DNA of 64,000 nt from Gemmatimonadota bacterium (GCA_016194585.1 JACQBG010000024.1:1-64000); one strand, 5' to 3'. Positions 42,579 through 51,308 are shown, counted from the first letter of the stretch. Made by a program: numbers and translations. Notes: a model not told the origin generated them from the letters alone.

Positions 42579-44687
42579 TCAAGGCGGCACCACCGCCGCA
42601 CGCGCCCGCAACACCGGCGCGTAATACGCGGCATTGGCCGGCATCCCCTTGTAATACCGCATCTGCGTCGCCCACCACACGCCGATCGTGCTCAGGAGCG
42701 CGTGCTGCTGCACCGGATGCTCGGCGCTCACATCGCGCGTCTCGAACGGGTCGTGCCGCACGTCGAACAGCTGCATGTCGGAGTGGAACAGGTTGAACCG
42801 GAGCTTCCATCCGTCCTGCTCCACCGCCACTTCCGTCGCCAGTCCGGTCTCGGCGAGCGTGTACTGCGGCCGATGGCGGCGCGCCGTGGAATCGCCGAGG
42901 TCGATCCCCTGGAAGCCGGGATGCGCGGGCAGCCCCAGCAGACCGAGCACGGTCGGCAAGACGTCGATCGACGCGGCCGGCAGCGAATCGACGCGAGGCG
43001 CCAACCCCGGCGCATGGATCACGACCGGGACGTGCGTGACCTCGTGGTACAGCGACCCCCCGTGCGCACCGAAGCCATGCTCGTAGAAGCCCTCGCCGTG
43101 GTCGCCGAGGACGACCATCACCGTCGAGTCCCACCGTCCGCTTTGCTTGAGCGCGTCGACGAGCCGCCCGAGCTGCGCATCGGCGTACGCCAGCGTGTTG
43201 TCGTACAGGTCGCGCACCGCTCCCGCCGAATCGGCGGGGTATTTGCCGAACACGATGCGGAACGAGACGCGCCCCGATCCGAACCGCGGAGGAACGTCGA
43301 GCGGCTGGCGATACGGTGTATGGCTCGACTGCAGATTGACGTACGCCACGAAGGGCGCGCCCGGCGCGATGCTGTCCGTCCATGCGATCGCCTCGTCGAT
43401 CGTGTCGCTGTCGTCGATCTTGCCGGCATGCCGGTTCTCCTTCAGCCACTTGAAGAAGCCGAAGTCCAGCGAGTCGACATACGTGTCGCCCTGGTACGTC
43501 TCCGCGTGCAGGAAGTGCTCGACGTTCCCGGTGTTGAGGAAGTCGTACATCCCCTGCCAGTGCTCGTTCTGCGAACTGAACACGGCGGTGCGGTAGCCGA
43601 GCGGGCGGAGCAGGTCCCACGGCAGGACGCGCGGATACGGCGGTCGCGCCGGGAAGGGCGCGAACGTCGGCGTGCGCAACGGATACTGGCTCGAGAGCAC
43701 GGACGTCGTCGCGTAGTCGGAGTGTGACGCCGGCGTCACGGCGTCAGCGTACACGACGCCGTCGCGCGCGATCGCCTCCACCGTGGGCATCACGACGCGC
43801 CGGCCGCCAAGCACCGTCAGCACGTCGGCCCGCATCGACTCGACCATCACCACGATCACGTTCCATCGGTGAGCCTTCGCCGCGTCGATGCCGCGCGCCC
43901 ACGCGGCGGCGTCGATCACCGGCCGCGGCGTCGTCACGGAGGCCGGCCACGACGACAGGCGGTCCTCCGCGTTCGACACCACGTGCAGCAGGTCGGCGAG
44001 GATGCGCGCCGTCGGCCCGCTCTGCGCGGCGGCCACGCTCAGGAAGAGGTCGTGCGACGCCTCGGCGTCCTCGCTACGGCTGCGCGCCGGCTCGGCGACC
44101 ATGGCGACCACCATCGAGAGCGCGATCGTCGCGCCCACCGACAGCACCAGCGCTCTCGTCCGGCGCGCCGGCCACGTGTCGACCCATCGGCGGAGGTACC
44201 ATGTGAGGGCGAGCACCGCGCCGGCGACGACCGGCACCACCACGAGGGCCACCGGCGCGATCTGCGCGACGTGGTCGAACACCTGTGTCGGACTCCGGAC
44301 GAACAGCGCCAGCAGATCGGCGTTCAGGAATTCCCGCGTGCTGTAGTACGTGCCCCAACTCAGGAAGATGAACAGCTCCACCGAGTACGCGAGCGCGAAT
44401 CCGCACCAGCGGACGGCGGCGGCGAGGATCGGTGTAAGCCGCGGCCTGGCCATGAGCAGCCGCATGCCGATCGCGATGAGCACGACCCCGGGCACCCCGC
44501 CGATGAACCCGAACGCGATGAGCCCCAGCCGCTCGAACCAGGGCATCGGCGGGAACGGCCAGAGCGAGCCGGCGATGGCGGCGAACAGCGTGCGCCGCAG
44601 CACTCCACCCACGCACCACGCGACCGCGAAATCGAGCAGCAGCGCCGGAGGCGCCGCGCTCCCGTCACGCCGCCATCTCAGCTCCAC
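42579..44687 (-). CDS. LTA-synthase-like membrane phosphatase/sulfatase superfamily protein
   Basis: A 702-residue protein with five predicted TM helices in the first 200 residues and a large extracytoplasmic alkaline-phosphatase-superfamily domain, the architecture of lipoteichoic acid synthase and related phosphoglycerol transferases. Metal-binding landmarks are VVMVESMRAD (Glu283), VVLGDHGEGFYEHG and HVPVVIHAPG. At the nucleophile position the sequence reads PASHSDYATTSVLSSQYPLR: Ser323 occupies the place of the LtaS Thr, and the CxPxR motif of formylglycine sulfatases is absent. The start at GTG 44687 overlaps the upstream gene by 10 nt. A lipid-linked phospho-transfer role at the cell envelope is likely; the acceptor is unknown. 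Confidence 0.82.
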   Translation of the reverse strand: MELRWRRDGSAAPPALLLDFAVAWCVGGVLRRTLFAAIAGSLWPFPPMPWFERLGLIAFGFIGGVPGVVLIAIGMRLLMARPRLTPILAAAVRWCGFALAYSVELFIFLSWGTYYSTREFLNADLLALFVRSPTQVFDHVAQIAPVALVVVPVVAGAVLALTWYLRRWVDTWPARRTRALVLSVGATIALSMVVAMVAEPARSRSEDAEASHDLFLSVAAAQSGPTARILADLLHVVSNAEDRLSSWPASVTTPRPVIDAAAWARGIDAAKAHRWNVIVVMVESMRADVLTVLGGRRVVMPTVEAIARDGVVYADAVTPASHSDYATTSVLSSQYPLRTPTFAPFPARPPYPRVLPWDLLRPLGYRTAVFSSQNEHWQGMYDFLNTGNVEHFLHAETYQGDTYVDSLDFGFFKWLKENRHAGKIDDSDTIDEAIAWTDSIAPGAPFVAYVNLQSSHTPYRQPLDVPPRFGSGRVSFRIVFGKYPADSAGAVRDLYDNTLAYADAQLGRLVDALKQSGRWDSTVMVVLGDHGEGFYEHGFGAHGGSLYHEVTHVPVVIHAPGLAPRVDSLPAASIDVLPTVLGLLGLPAHPGFQGIDLGDSTARRHRPQYTLAETGLATEVAVEQDGWKLRFNLFHSDMQLFDVRHDPFETRDVSAEHPVQQHALLSTIGVWWATQMRYYKGMPANAAYYAPVLRARAAVVPP

Positions 44688-46594
44688 GTGCGCCAGCCGA
44701 TGTATCCCCCGAGCGTGAGGTACACGGCGGCGACGCCATTGAGCACCCAGACCGCGCGCGCGGTCACCAGCGACATCTTGTCCCACCTCGACGACGCCGC
44801 CTTCGAGCGGAACGCCGCCACAAGGCCGATCAATGCCAGCACCGCGAACGCGACGCCCGACGCCCACAGCGTGGCGCTCAACGCCGTCAGATTCCCGAGG
44901 AACCGCACCTCCCCCGAGCCGGCGCCGAGCAGCACGACGTTTACGCACACGAGCAGCGTCGACGCGAACGCCAGACGCCACGGCGTCGCGACCGCCGCGC
45001 GGACCTGGGCCCTGCCTCGCACGCGCCGCACGATCCAGCGCAACGCGCCGAACAGCGTGACGATCGCCGACAGCGCCACGCCGGCGAGCCAGAGCGCCGC
45101 CACGCCGAGACTGCCTAACGCGTCGAGCGCGGACACCCGCTGCGTCGATCCGCCGAGCCGGCTGCCGAACGATTCCGTGCCTTCGGCGCGGCCGTTCGCG
45201 GAGTCGGTCACCAAAGCCAACGTCGCGACGGGCTCGCCGCGGCGCCGGAACAGCCGCTCACCGACCGGCACGAACTCGCTCCCCTTCCCCATCAGCGGCG
45301 CGAGCCGGAGCGTGGAGTCGGTGAACGTGATGTGACTCAGGTCGAGCAACCGCTCCGAGAAGTACAGGTGCTGCGTGCGCGGCGACACGCCCCGGTACCA
45401 GCCGCCGAAGCGCGCCGCGGTCGCGGCCGCGAGCGCCACTCGCGGCTGCCGCGGAGGCGGGGTGATCCCCTGCGTGAGGAAGCCGCGCACCGCCTTTGCG
45501 ATCTCGCGCACCGCGCCGGCATCGCCCGTGTTGATCTGGAACGCGTAGCCGAGGTGCTGGTCGGGGAGGTAGCTCAGGTCGGAGAGCCCGCCTTCGACCG
45601 CGCCGCCGTGCCCCGTCCACACGAACCCCGTCGTGTCGGCCGCGCGATACATGTGCAGCCCGTAGCCGACGGTGAGCCCGGCACGCGACATGATCGAGCT
45701 CTCCGACCGCTCGAGTCGCGCGATCGCCTCGGGCGGCAGCAACGTCTTGCCGTCGATCGTGCCGCGCCCGAGCAGGAAGCGCACGTAGGCCGCCATGTCG
45801 TGCGCCGACGCGCTGATCGCCCCGGCCGGACGCACGAACACGTACCAGTAGGGCACGGGGGTGATCCCGTCCGCGTGATAGAGCGTCGCCACCGGCACCT
45901 TGGTCGTGTCGGGGCGCATGTACGTCGCCGTCGCCATGCCGATGGGGGTGAACCACCGCTCCTGCACCACCTGCTCGAACGGCTTCCCCTCGATCACCTC
46001 GATGATGCGCGCGACGATGGCCGGGCCGGTGTTGCAGTACGAGAAGCGCGTGCCCGGGCGCCAGCGCGAGACGCGCGTCGCCGAGTCGAGCGCCAGGCCG
46101 CGCTCGAGCGTCAGCGGCGTGGGGTCGTTGTTCGCGTACGACATCAGCGAGTTGTCGTCGAATCCGCTCGTGTGCTCGAGCAGGTTGACGATGCGCACCG
46201 GGTCCGTCGCCTCCCATGGATTGCGGAAGTAGAACCCGGGCAGGTACTTCTTGATCGGATCCTGCAGCGAGAGCTTGCCCTCGCGCTCGAGCGCGAGCGC
46301 GGTGATGGCGACGAGCGACTTGGACGTCGAGCCGATGCGGAACAGCGTCGCCGCCGTCGCCGCGGCGGGCGGCGCGACCCGCGCCCGGCCGATGCCGCCA
46401 GTGTAGATGACGCTGTCGTTGCGCACGATGGCGAGCCCCATCCCCGGCGTCTTCGTGCTGTCGAGCACGCGCGCGATGCGTGCCTCGAGCTCGGCGATCG
46501 TGCGCGGCGGCGCGGCGGGCGTCGGGGCCCGTACGCTGTCGGAGCTGGCGAGCGCCGCGGCGAGGAGGGCGGACGTCAACCGGATGGGCGTCAT
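44678..46594 (-). CDS. Serine hydrolase (beta-lactamase fold) with C-terminal membrane domain
   Basis: A 638-residue exported protein. A signal sequence (LTSALLAAALASSDSVRA) precedes the hydrolase domain: SxxK in RIGSTSKSLVA (Ser89, Lys92), YCN in RFSYCNTG, and HGG in TGHGGAVEGG as third motif. Beyond about residue 400 there is a linker domain, then four or five hydrophobic segments from 480 onward (GVAALWLAGVALSAIVTLF, LAFASTLLVCVNVVLLGAG, WASGVAFAVLALIGLVAAF). The fusion of an AmpC-type domain with a membrane anchor is seen in peptidoglycan- or D-amino-peptide-acting enzymes of the Pbp4-like group. It overlaps the methyltransferase gene by ATGA upstream and the LtaS-like gene downstream. 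Confidence 0.87.
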   Translation of the reverse strand: MTPIRLTSALLAAALASSDSVRAPTPAAPPRTIAELEARIARVLDSTKTPGMGLAIVRNDSVIYTGGIGRARVAPPAAATAATLFRIGSTSKSLVAITALALEREGKLSLQDPIKKYLPGFYFRNPWEATDPVRIVNLLEHTSGFDDNSLMSYANNDPTPLTLERGLALDSATRVSRWRPGTRFSYCNTGPAIVARIIEVIEGKPFEQVVQERWFTPIGMATATYMRPDTTKVPVATLYHADGITPVPYWYVFVRPAGAISASAHDMAAYVRFLLGRGTIDGKTLLPPEAIARLERSESSIMSRAGLTVGYGLHMYRAADTTGFVWTGHGGAVEGGLSDLSYLPDQHLGYAFQINTGDAGAVREIAKAVRGFLTQGITPPPRQPRVALAAATAARFGGWYRGVSPRTQHLYFSERLLDLSHITFTDSTLRLAPLMGKGSEFVPVGERLFRRRGEPVATLALVTDSANGRAEGTESFGSRLGGSTQRVSALDALGSLGVAALWLAGVALSAIVTLFGALRWIVRRVRGRAQVRAAVATPWRLAFASTLLVCVNVVLLGAGSGEVRFLGNLTALSATLWASGVAFAVLALIGLVAAFRSKAASSRWDKMSLVTARAVWVLNGVAAVYLTLGGYIGWRTWS

Positions 46595-47232
46595 GGGTGT
46601 GTTCGCAGGGGTGAAGGATCGGCCAGCCGGCACAGGCAATAGGTGAACGACTGCGGCGCCCCCCACGGGGTGCGATGCTGCTCACGCTCGCTCTCCACGA
46701 GGCGGAACGCCTCGCCGAATTCGGCGTGCAGCGATTCCGGCGAGTAGCGCGCGACGTCCAGCCCGCTGCACCGCTGCGGTCCATCCTCGGCGAACGTCGC
46801 GACCAGCACGAACCCGCCCGGCCGCACCGCATGGCGCACCTGCATCACGTACCGCTCGCGATCGGCGCGCGCCGTGAGGAAATGGAACACCGCACGGTCA
46901 TGCCACACGTCCACGCACCCCTCGGCGAAGGGCACCGTCAGCACGTCGCCCTCGATCCAGGTGACCGCATCGGCCGCCGCCCCCAGGCGTGTCCGCGCCA
47001 TCTCGAGCGACGCCGACGAGAGGTCGAGCACCGAGATGTGCCGGTGCCCCGCCGCCAAGAGTCCATCGACGAGCGTCGAGGCACCGGCGCCGACGTCGAC
47101 GATGCGCGCCTCACGCGACGGCGCGACACGTTCGATGAGTTCGCGGGAGAGTCGCGCCTCGGGCTGGAACCAACTCATCTGGTCCGGGCCCTTCGTGTGG
47201 TAGACCGTCTCCCAGTGCGACTTGAGATCCAT
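46591..47232 (-). CDS. Class I SAM-dependent methyltransferase
   Basis: A 213-residue cytoplasmic methyltransferase. It opens with DLKSHWETVYHTKGPDQMSWFQ, a start typical of a group annotated as methyltransferase domain 11 or 25. Motif I is IVDVGAGASTLVDGLL, motif II is HISVLDLSSASLEMAR, and WIEGDVLTVPFAEGCVDVWHDRAVFHFL covers the adenine-binding acidic loop and post-I region. The substrate is unknown; WFQPEARLS near the N-terminus is a conserved family feature. It is first of three overlapping genes and is divergent from the HTH-TOBE gene. Confidence 0.9.
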   Translation of the reverse strand: MDLKSHWETVYHTKGPDQMSWFQPEARLSRELIERVAPSREARIVDVGAGASTLVDGLLAAGHRHISVLDLSSASLEMARTRLGAAADAVTWIEGDVLTVPFAEGCVDVWHDRAVFHFLTARADRERYVMQVRHAVRPGGFVLVATFAEDGPQRCSGLDVARYSPESLHAEFGEAFRLVESEREQHRTPWGAPQSFTYCLCRLADPSPLRTHP

Positions 47233-47365
47233 GGAGTCCCGGTGCGATTGGCAGCACTCGAAACTTACGACGCGCGGTCCACGCCACCAGCGCAGGCGCG
47301 CGCCGTTCGGCGGCGCCCTGGAACGTTCGTGTCGCATCGCCCCCGCTCCGGTCGCGCCATGGTTG

Positions 47366-47374
47366 TGGTAGAAT
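47366..47374 (+). promoter_or_regulatory. Extended -10 element with near-leaderless spacing, HTH-TOBE gene
   Basis: TGG plus TAGAAT (5 of 6 matches to TATAAT). The predicted transcription start near 47381 is 3 nt before the ATG at 47384, and no ribosome binding site is seen, so the mRNA is probably leaderless. Confidence 0.45.
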
Positions 47375-47383
47375 GCAGTCCGT

Positions 47384-47791
47384 ATGGATGACCTCATCAC
47401 CGCCGCCGAAGCGGCCAAGCTGCTCCACCTGCACGTCAAGCGCGTGCAGCATCTCGCGCGCTCTGGGCAGCTCCCCGCGACGCGCTTCGGGCACAAGTGG
47501 CTCTTCTCGCGCTCCAAGCTGCTGGCTTCGCGCGTGCCCTCCGCCGACCTCGACGACCCGATGGGCGCGCTCGAGATCAGCGCTCGCAACCGGCTGCGCG
47601 GGCGGGTCTCGTCCATCGTCGTCGACGGCGTGATGGCGGAAGTGCGCATCCAGGTCGGCGATCAGGAGATCGTCTCCATCATCACGCGCTCCTCGGCTGA
47701 ACGCCTCGCACTCGGCGTCGGTGACGAGGTGTTCGCCGTGGTGAAGTCCACGGAGGTGATGATCGCGAAGGGAGGCCGAGCGGCCCCGTGA
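47384..47791 (+). CDS. Helix-turn-helix protein with TOBE (molybdate-binding) domain
   Basis: A 135-residue two-domain protein. Residues 1-50 form an excisionase/MerR-like HTH_17 domain (LITAAEAAKLLHLHVKRVQH, LPATRFGHKWLFSRSKL). Residues 66-132 form a Mop/TOBE fold (ISARNRLRGRVSSIVVDGVM, EIVSIITRSSAERLALGVGDEVFAVVKSTEVMIAK), the domain that binds molybdate or tungstate oxyanions in ModE, ModC and molbindins. The natural reading is a minimal oxyanion-responsive regulator that differs from ModE by its small HTH. No molybdate transporter lies within the window. It is divergent from the methyltransferase operon. Confidence 0.88.
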   Translation: MDDLITAAEAAKLLHLHVKRVQHLARSGQLPATRFGHKWLFSRSKLLASRVPSADLDDPMGALEISARNRLRGRVSSIVVDGVMAEVRIQVGDQEIVSIITRSSAERLALGVGDEVFAVVKSTEVMIAKGGRAAP

Positions 47792-47922
47792 TTCCGCTGA
47801 TCTACCTGATATTCCCTAAACGTCCCTAACGCGCTAATATTCGTCGTTCGCAGGTCGATCGCCCGCGCGCGCCGCCGCAGCGACCGGCCACGCCCAGTTT
47901 CGACCGACAGGGGCCGCACGAC

Positions 47923-48786
47923 GTGTTCCTCCCTCTCCGACGTCTCATTCTCCGCGCCGCGCTGCTGCTGGCCGCACCCGGCACTGTCTTCGCGCAGGGC
48001 GACCACGCCGCCGCTTCCGACAACAGCAGCTTCTGGACGCGCTGGATCCGGCGCTCCGAGCGCAACAAGGCCGAGCAGCCGCACTGGCTGACGCCCATCG
48101 CCACCACCACGCCGCGACTCGAACAGGAACTCCGCTACGACATCGACTGGTCGCAGGCGAGACCCGGCATGCCGTACACGACGACGTTCGGCAACACGAA
48201 GGGGCTCGAGCTCATCCCGTTCGACGACGTCGAGATCATCTTCGGCATCCCCTCGTACGTGGCGCACGGCGATCCCGCCGTGAGCGACGGCTGGGGCGAC
48301 GCGCAACTGCTCGTGAAGTACCGGCTCCTCGCGGCCGACCAGGCGCACGGCGATTACATCCTCACGGTGTTCCTGAGTTCGAGCTTCCCCACCGCGACCG
48401 AGGGGAACGGCCAGCCTCGCGCCATCGTCACGCCCACCGTCGCGTACGGCAAGGGATGGGGAGACTTCGACATCCAAGGGACGCTGGGCGTGACGGAGCC
48501 CGTGGGCAGCACCTCCGCCATCGGACGCACGTACATCTGGAACCACACGTTCCAGTTCCATGCGCTCGAGAAGGTCTGGCCCGAACTGGAAGTGAACCAG
48601 GCCTGGTTCTCCGGCGGGCGCAACGATGGCAAGTCGCAAACCTTCCTGACTCCGGGGGTCGTGATCGGCCGGCTGCCGGTCACCGAGGCCGTCGGCCTCA
48701 CCGTCGGTGTCGGCGTGCAGATCGCCGTGTCGGCGTTCCATACGGCGAACCACAACTACATCCTCTCGCTGCGCGCGCCGTTCTGA
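47923..48786 (+). CDS. Exported beta-barrel outer-membrane protein, function unknown
   Basis: A 287-residue protein starting at GTG with a signal peptide (LRRLILRAALLLAAPGTVFA). The mature protein has repeated amphipathic strands (YILTVFLSSSFPTAT, GDFDIQGTLGVTEPVGS, GLTVGVGVQIAVSAF) and ends NHNYILSLRAPF, with the terminal Phe typical of BAM-inserted barrels. It resembles transporter-like barrels of the phenol MetA-pathway group in general layout, but I cannot assign it firmly. An AT-rich stretch with TAATAT at about 47835-47840 upstream may be its promoter. Confidence 0.7.
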   Translation: MFLPLRRLILRAALLLAAPGTVFAQGDHAAASDNSSFWTRWIRRSERNKAEQPHWLTPIATTTPRLEQELRYDIDWSQARPGMPYTTTFGNTKGLELIPFDDVEIIFGIPSYVAHGDPAVSDGWGDAQLLVKYRLLAADQAHGDYILTVFLSSSFPTATEGNGQPRAIVTPTVAYGKGWGDFDIQGTLGVTEPVGSTSAIGRTYIWNHTFQFHALEKVWPELEVNQAWFSGGRNDGKSQTFLTPGVVIGRLPVTEAVGLTVGVGVQIAVSAFHTANHNYILSLRAPF

Positions 48787-48862
48787 GCGCGCGTCCGCCG
48801 GGCGGGAGCCGCCGGCGGCGCCTCGCATTGCTCCGCGCGCGGGGAGGTGCGAGACTTCGAGA

Positions 48863-50650
48863 GTGAACAAGCGCCGCCTGCTTGGAGCCGTGCACGTGCT
48901 CGCCGCCCTCGCGGCGGTGGCCGTGCATGCCGCTCGGGCCGGTGCGCAGGAGTTCGTGCGCCAATCGCTGCTCATCGCACCGCTCCGATCCGACAGCACG
49001 CCGCGCGCGGCGCGCGACGCACGGCAGGTCGCCGACGTCGCGCACGAACGGCTGGCGAGGCTGATCGACGCGAAGGCGGTCGACCTCGTCGAGCGCTACC
49101 GGCTCGAGAACTTCCTCGTCACCTCGTCGTATCGCCGCGACGCCATCCTGACCGAGGGTGAGCTGCACATCATCGCGCGGCAGATGCGCCTCGACGAGGT
49201 CGTCTTCGGGCGGGTGAGCGTCGAGCGCGGCACGATCACCGTCGCGACGCGCCTCTCGCTGCTCCGCAAGCGGGGGCTGCAGCAGCCGCTCCCGGTCATC
49301 CATGCGTCGACCGCCGCGCAGGCGGGGGAGGCACTGGCGCGCGAGATCGCCGCCGCCCGAGCCCAGCTCACCGGACTCCGCCGCTGCGAGAACGCGCTCA
49401 CCGTCGCCGACCGCGCGACCGCGATCCGTGAGGCGGAACGCGCGATCCGCGCCTACCCGCGCGCCGTGCCCGCGCGCGGCTGCCTGATGGCCGCCCTCAT
49501 CGAAGTGAAGACGCCGGCCGATTCCGTGCGCCGCGTCGCCGACGGCGCGCTGGCGATCGACACCGCGTCCGTCTACGCATCCACGGTGCGCGCCCAGGCG
49601 CTGGAGGCGGAGAAGCGGACGGCCGAGGCCGTCGCGCAGTGGACGCGGGTGTTCCCGATGGATCCGGAGAACGTCGAACTGGAGGTCGCCGTCGTCGACG
49701 CGATGCTCCGCCTGCAGCGGCCCGCCGCCGCGCTCGCCGACGTGCGTGAACTGCAGCAGCGCTTTCCCGAGGAGCCGCGGCTGCCGCGCCTCGCGTTCCG
49801 CGCCCACGCCGCGCTCGCGCGGTGGAAGGACGCGGCCGCGCTCGGCGATTCGCTCGAGCGCACCGACGCGCCGTTCCGCGCCGACTCCAACTACACGGCG
49901 CGCCACATCGAGGCCCTCCGGCAGGTGGGCGACACGCTTGGCGCGCTCGAGTTGACGCTCCGCGGCATGCGCCGGCATCCCGACGACTCGCGCATCTACC
50001 TGCAGTATCTGCAGCTCCTCGGCGGCGAGAGCCAGGTGGCGCTGCCGAGGGGATTGACGCGATTCCCCGACGTGCCGGAGCTCTACGTGCTCGCCGCCGC
50101 GACGGCGCGCAAGGCGGGCAACCGCGCGGTGGCGATCCGGGCGGCCCACGAGGCGCTCAAGCGCGACTCGACGCTCACCACGCAGTACCTGCAGCTCGCC
50201 GAGCTGTTGCTGGAGGAGGGGCGTGCCGACAGCGCGGAGCACGTCATCGCGCGCGCGCCGCGCGCCGGTGACGGCGTGGAACTCGTGCGCAGCTACGCGA
50301 TCGGCCGCGGGGTGACGCTGCTCCGCGCCGCCGGCGACACCGCCGCCGCGAAGCAGCGCAGCGCCGTCACGTTCCTGATGCTGGCCGACAGTCTCGCCTC
50401 GCACGAGGACTCACGGGCGTACGTCGCGGCCGCGACGCTCCAGCTCGCTCGCAACCAGCTGGTACTGGCGAGCAAATCGAAGGGGTGCGCCGACTCGCGG
50501 AGCGCCGACTCCACGCTGGGCATCTCCGCGAGCGCGATCGAGCGCGGGCTCGGTGAGACGAGCGGCGGCGCCGAGATCCGGCAGGCGTTCGACGCGATGC
50601 GCGCCGCCGTCGATCAGGCGACGAAGGTGTGGTGCAAGGACAAGGGGTGA
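48863..50650 (+). CDS. Exported TPR-repeat protein
   Basis: A 595-residue protein starting at GTG that gives a signal peptide (LLGAVHVLAALAAVAVHAARA). A roughly 150-residue N-terminal region (RQSLLIAPLRSDSTP, VDLVERYRLENFLVTSSYRR, VVFGRVSVERGTITVATRL) looks like the TolB-type/CsgG-like sensor fold seen beside TPR arrays. The rest is TPR-like helices (AIREAERAIRAYPRAVPARG, TAEAVAQWTRVFPMDPENVE, GDTLGALELTLRGMRRHPDD, AIRAAHEALKRDSTLTTQYL). Probably a periplasmic scaffold; no partner is defined. No strong ribosome site precedes the start, so the exact N-terminus is uncertain. Confidence 0.78.
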   Translation: MNKRRLLGAVHVLAALAAVAVHAARAGAQEFVRQSLLIAPLRSDSTPRAARDARQVADVAHERLARLIDAKAVDLVERYRLENFLVTSSYRRDAILTEGELHIIARQMRLDEVVFGRVSVERGTITVATRLSLLRKRGLQQPLPVIHASTAAQAGEALAREIAAARAQLTGLRRCENALTVADRATAIREAERAIRAYPRAVPARGCLMAALIEVKTPADSVRRVADGALAIDTASVYASTVRAQALEAEKRTAEAVAQWTRVFPMDPENVELEVAVVDAMLRLQRPAAALADVRELQQRFPEEPRLPRLAFRAHAALARWKDAAALGDSLERTDAPFRADSNYTARHIEALRQVGDTLGALELTLRGMRRHPDDSRIYLQYLQLLGGESQVALPRGLTRFPDVPELYVLAAATARKAGNRAVAIRAAHEALKRDSTLTTQYLQLAELLLEEGRADSAEHVIARAPRAGDGVELVRSYAIGRGVTLLRAAGDTAAAKQRSAVTFLMLADSLASHEDSRAYVAAATLQLARNQLVLASKSKGCADSRSADSTLGISASAIERGLGETSGGAEIRQAFDAMRAAVDQATKVWCKDKG

Positions 50651-50711
50651 GCGCGGGACTCACCGTTCCGCGACGTCGCGCCGCGGCGGACGGTCGAACC
50701 GCGCGTCCCGC

Positions 50712-50930
50712 TCAGTTCCCGCTGAGCCGGTGACGCCAGAGGTACTCGGCGCTCATCCGCTTGTCGGCGCTGCAGACGCGCCGCTCGTCGGTGGACATCA
50801 TGTTCCACACCGGGCACTTCTCGTAGAGGCCGCAGTAGCAGACGACATCGTCGTCCGCGGCGCTCGCGTCGAGCGTCGGGTTGCCGCTACCGACCGCGCC
50901 TCCGTGTTGCAGCCGATCGCTTTCCGTCAT
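50712..50930 (-). CDS. Small Cys-containing protein, function unknown
   Basis: A 72-residue protein with GGAGG 8 nt before the ATG. It contains CYCGLYEKCPVWNMM and RRVCSADKRMS, so four Cys (31, 33, 39, 53) could hold a zinc ion or iron-sulfur cluster. The C-terminus is basic. No signal peptide. I do not recognise a family; the well-placed ribosome site and the conserved-looking Cys cluster argue that it is a real gene. A perfect 10-bp palindrome TGTAGCTACA (50951-50960) lies 20 nt upstream, possibly an operator. Confidence 0.65.
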   Translation of the reverse strand: MTESDRLQHGGAVGSGNPTLDASAADDDVVCYCGLYEKCPVWNMMSTDERRVCSADKRMSAEYLWRHRLSGN

Positions 50931-51208
50931 CGGAAAACCCTCCGTGGCTGTGTAGCTACATCCATCCGCAACTGATCGGCGGACGGCGGTGCAATCGTAT
51001 CCGGTGGATCAGGACCTCGGCGCCACCATCTACGTGAACTCGGAGGGGCGCGATCGGCGCGCGGTGCGCTGCTCGCCGAGACGCACGTTCGAGATTGCGC
51101 CTACGAACTAACGTATAGGTTGCGCGATGCGGCGCCAGCTAACCGACGGTGGTGGTGGTTGCGTCTTGATGCGCATTGCGCGGCGGTGCGAACCACTCAC
51201 ACGGTTAA
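50931..51208. other. Intergenic region without a convincing gene
   Basis: Contains the palindrome TGTAGCTACA at 50951-50960 and, near 51105-51120, an AT-richer stretch (ACTAACGTATAGGTTGC). A 36-codon open frame from GTG 51004 has no ribosome site and is not supported. Nothing else is recognisable up to the hairpin at 51209. Confidence 0.6.
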
Positions 51209-51244
51209 ATGCAGACGGGCCGCCACTCGGCGACCCGTCTGCAT
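51209..51244 (-). terminator. Hairpin next to the tRNA-Pro fragment, probably its original terminator
   Basis: ATGCAGACGGG pairs with CCCGTCTGCAT, extended by an inner CGCC/GGCG stem after one mismatch, around an ACTC loop. It ends 19 nt before the tRNA-Pro 3' fragment (51263). Read on the minus strand it would lie immediately downstream of a tRNA ending there, followed by AACCGTGTG rather than a T-run. Confidence 0.6.
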
Positions 51245-51262
51245 GCTGGACTGACGTGAACA

Positions 51263-51308
51263 TCGGGACGGCGGGATTCGAACCCGCGACCCCCTGAACC
51301 CCATTCAG
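51263..51308 (-). repeat. att-like direct repeat: 46-bp 3' fragment of tRNA-Pro
   Basis: Exact 46-bp copy of 54759-54804, the 3' portion of the tRNA-Pro gene from the anticodon stem through the discriminator base. Identity stops abruptly on both sides: position 51262 differs from 54758, and 51309 differs from 54805. Both copies have the same orientation. This is the typical footprint of site-specific integration into a tRNA gene, where the element carries the 3' end that restores the intact tRNA. Confidence 0.9.

Noticed and set aside
51004-51111. 36-codon frame (MDQDLGATIYVNSEG...)
   Set aside because: No ribosome binding site, no family match, and it lies in an otherwise gene-free gap.
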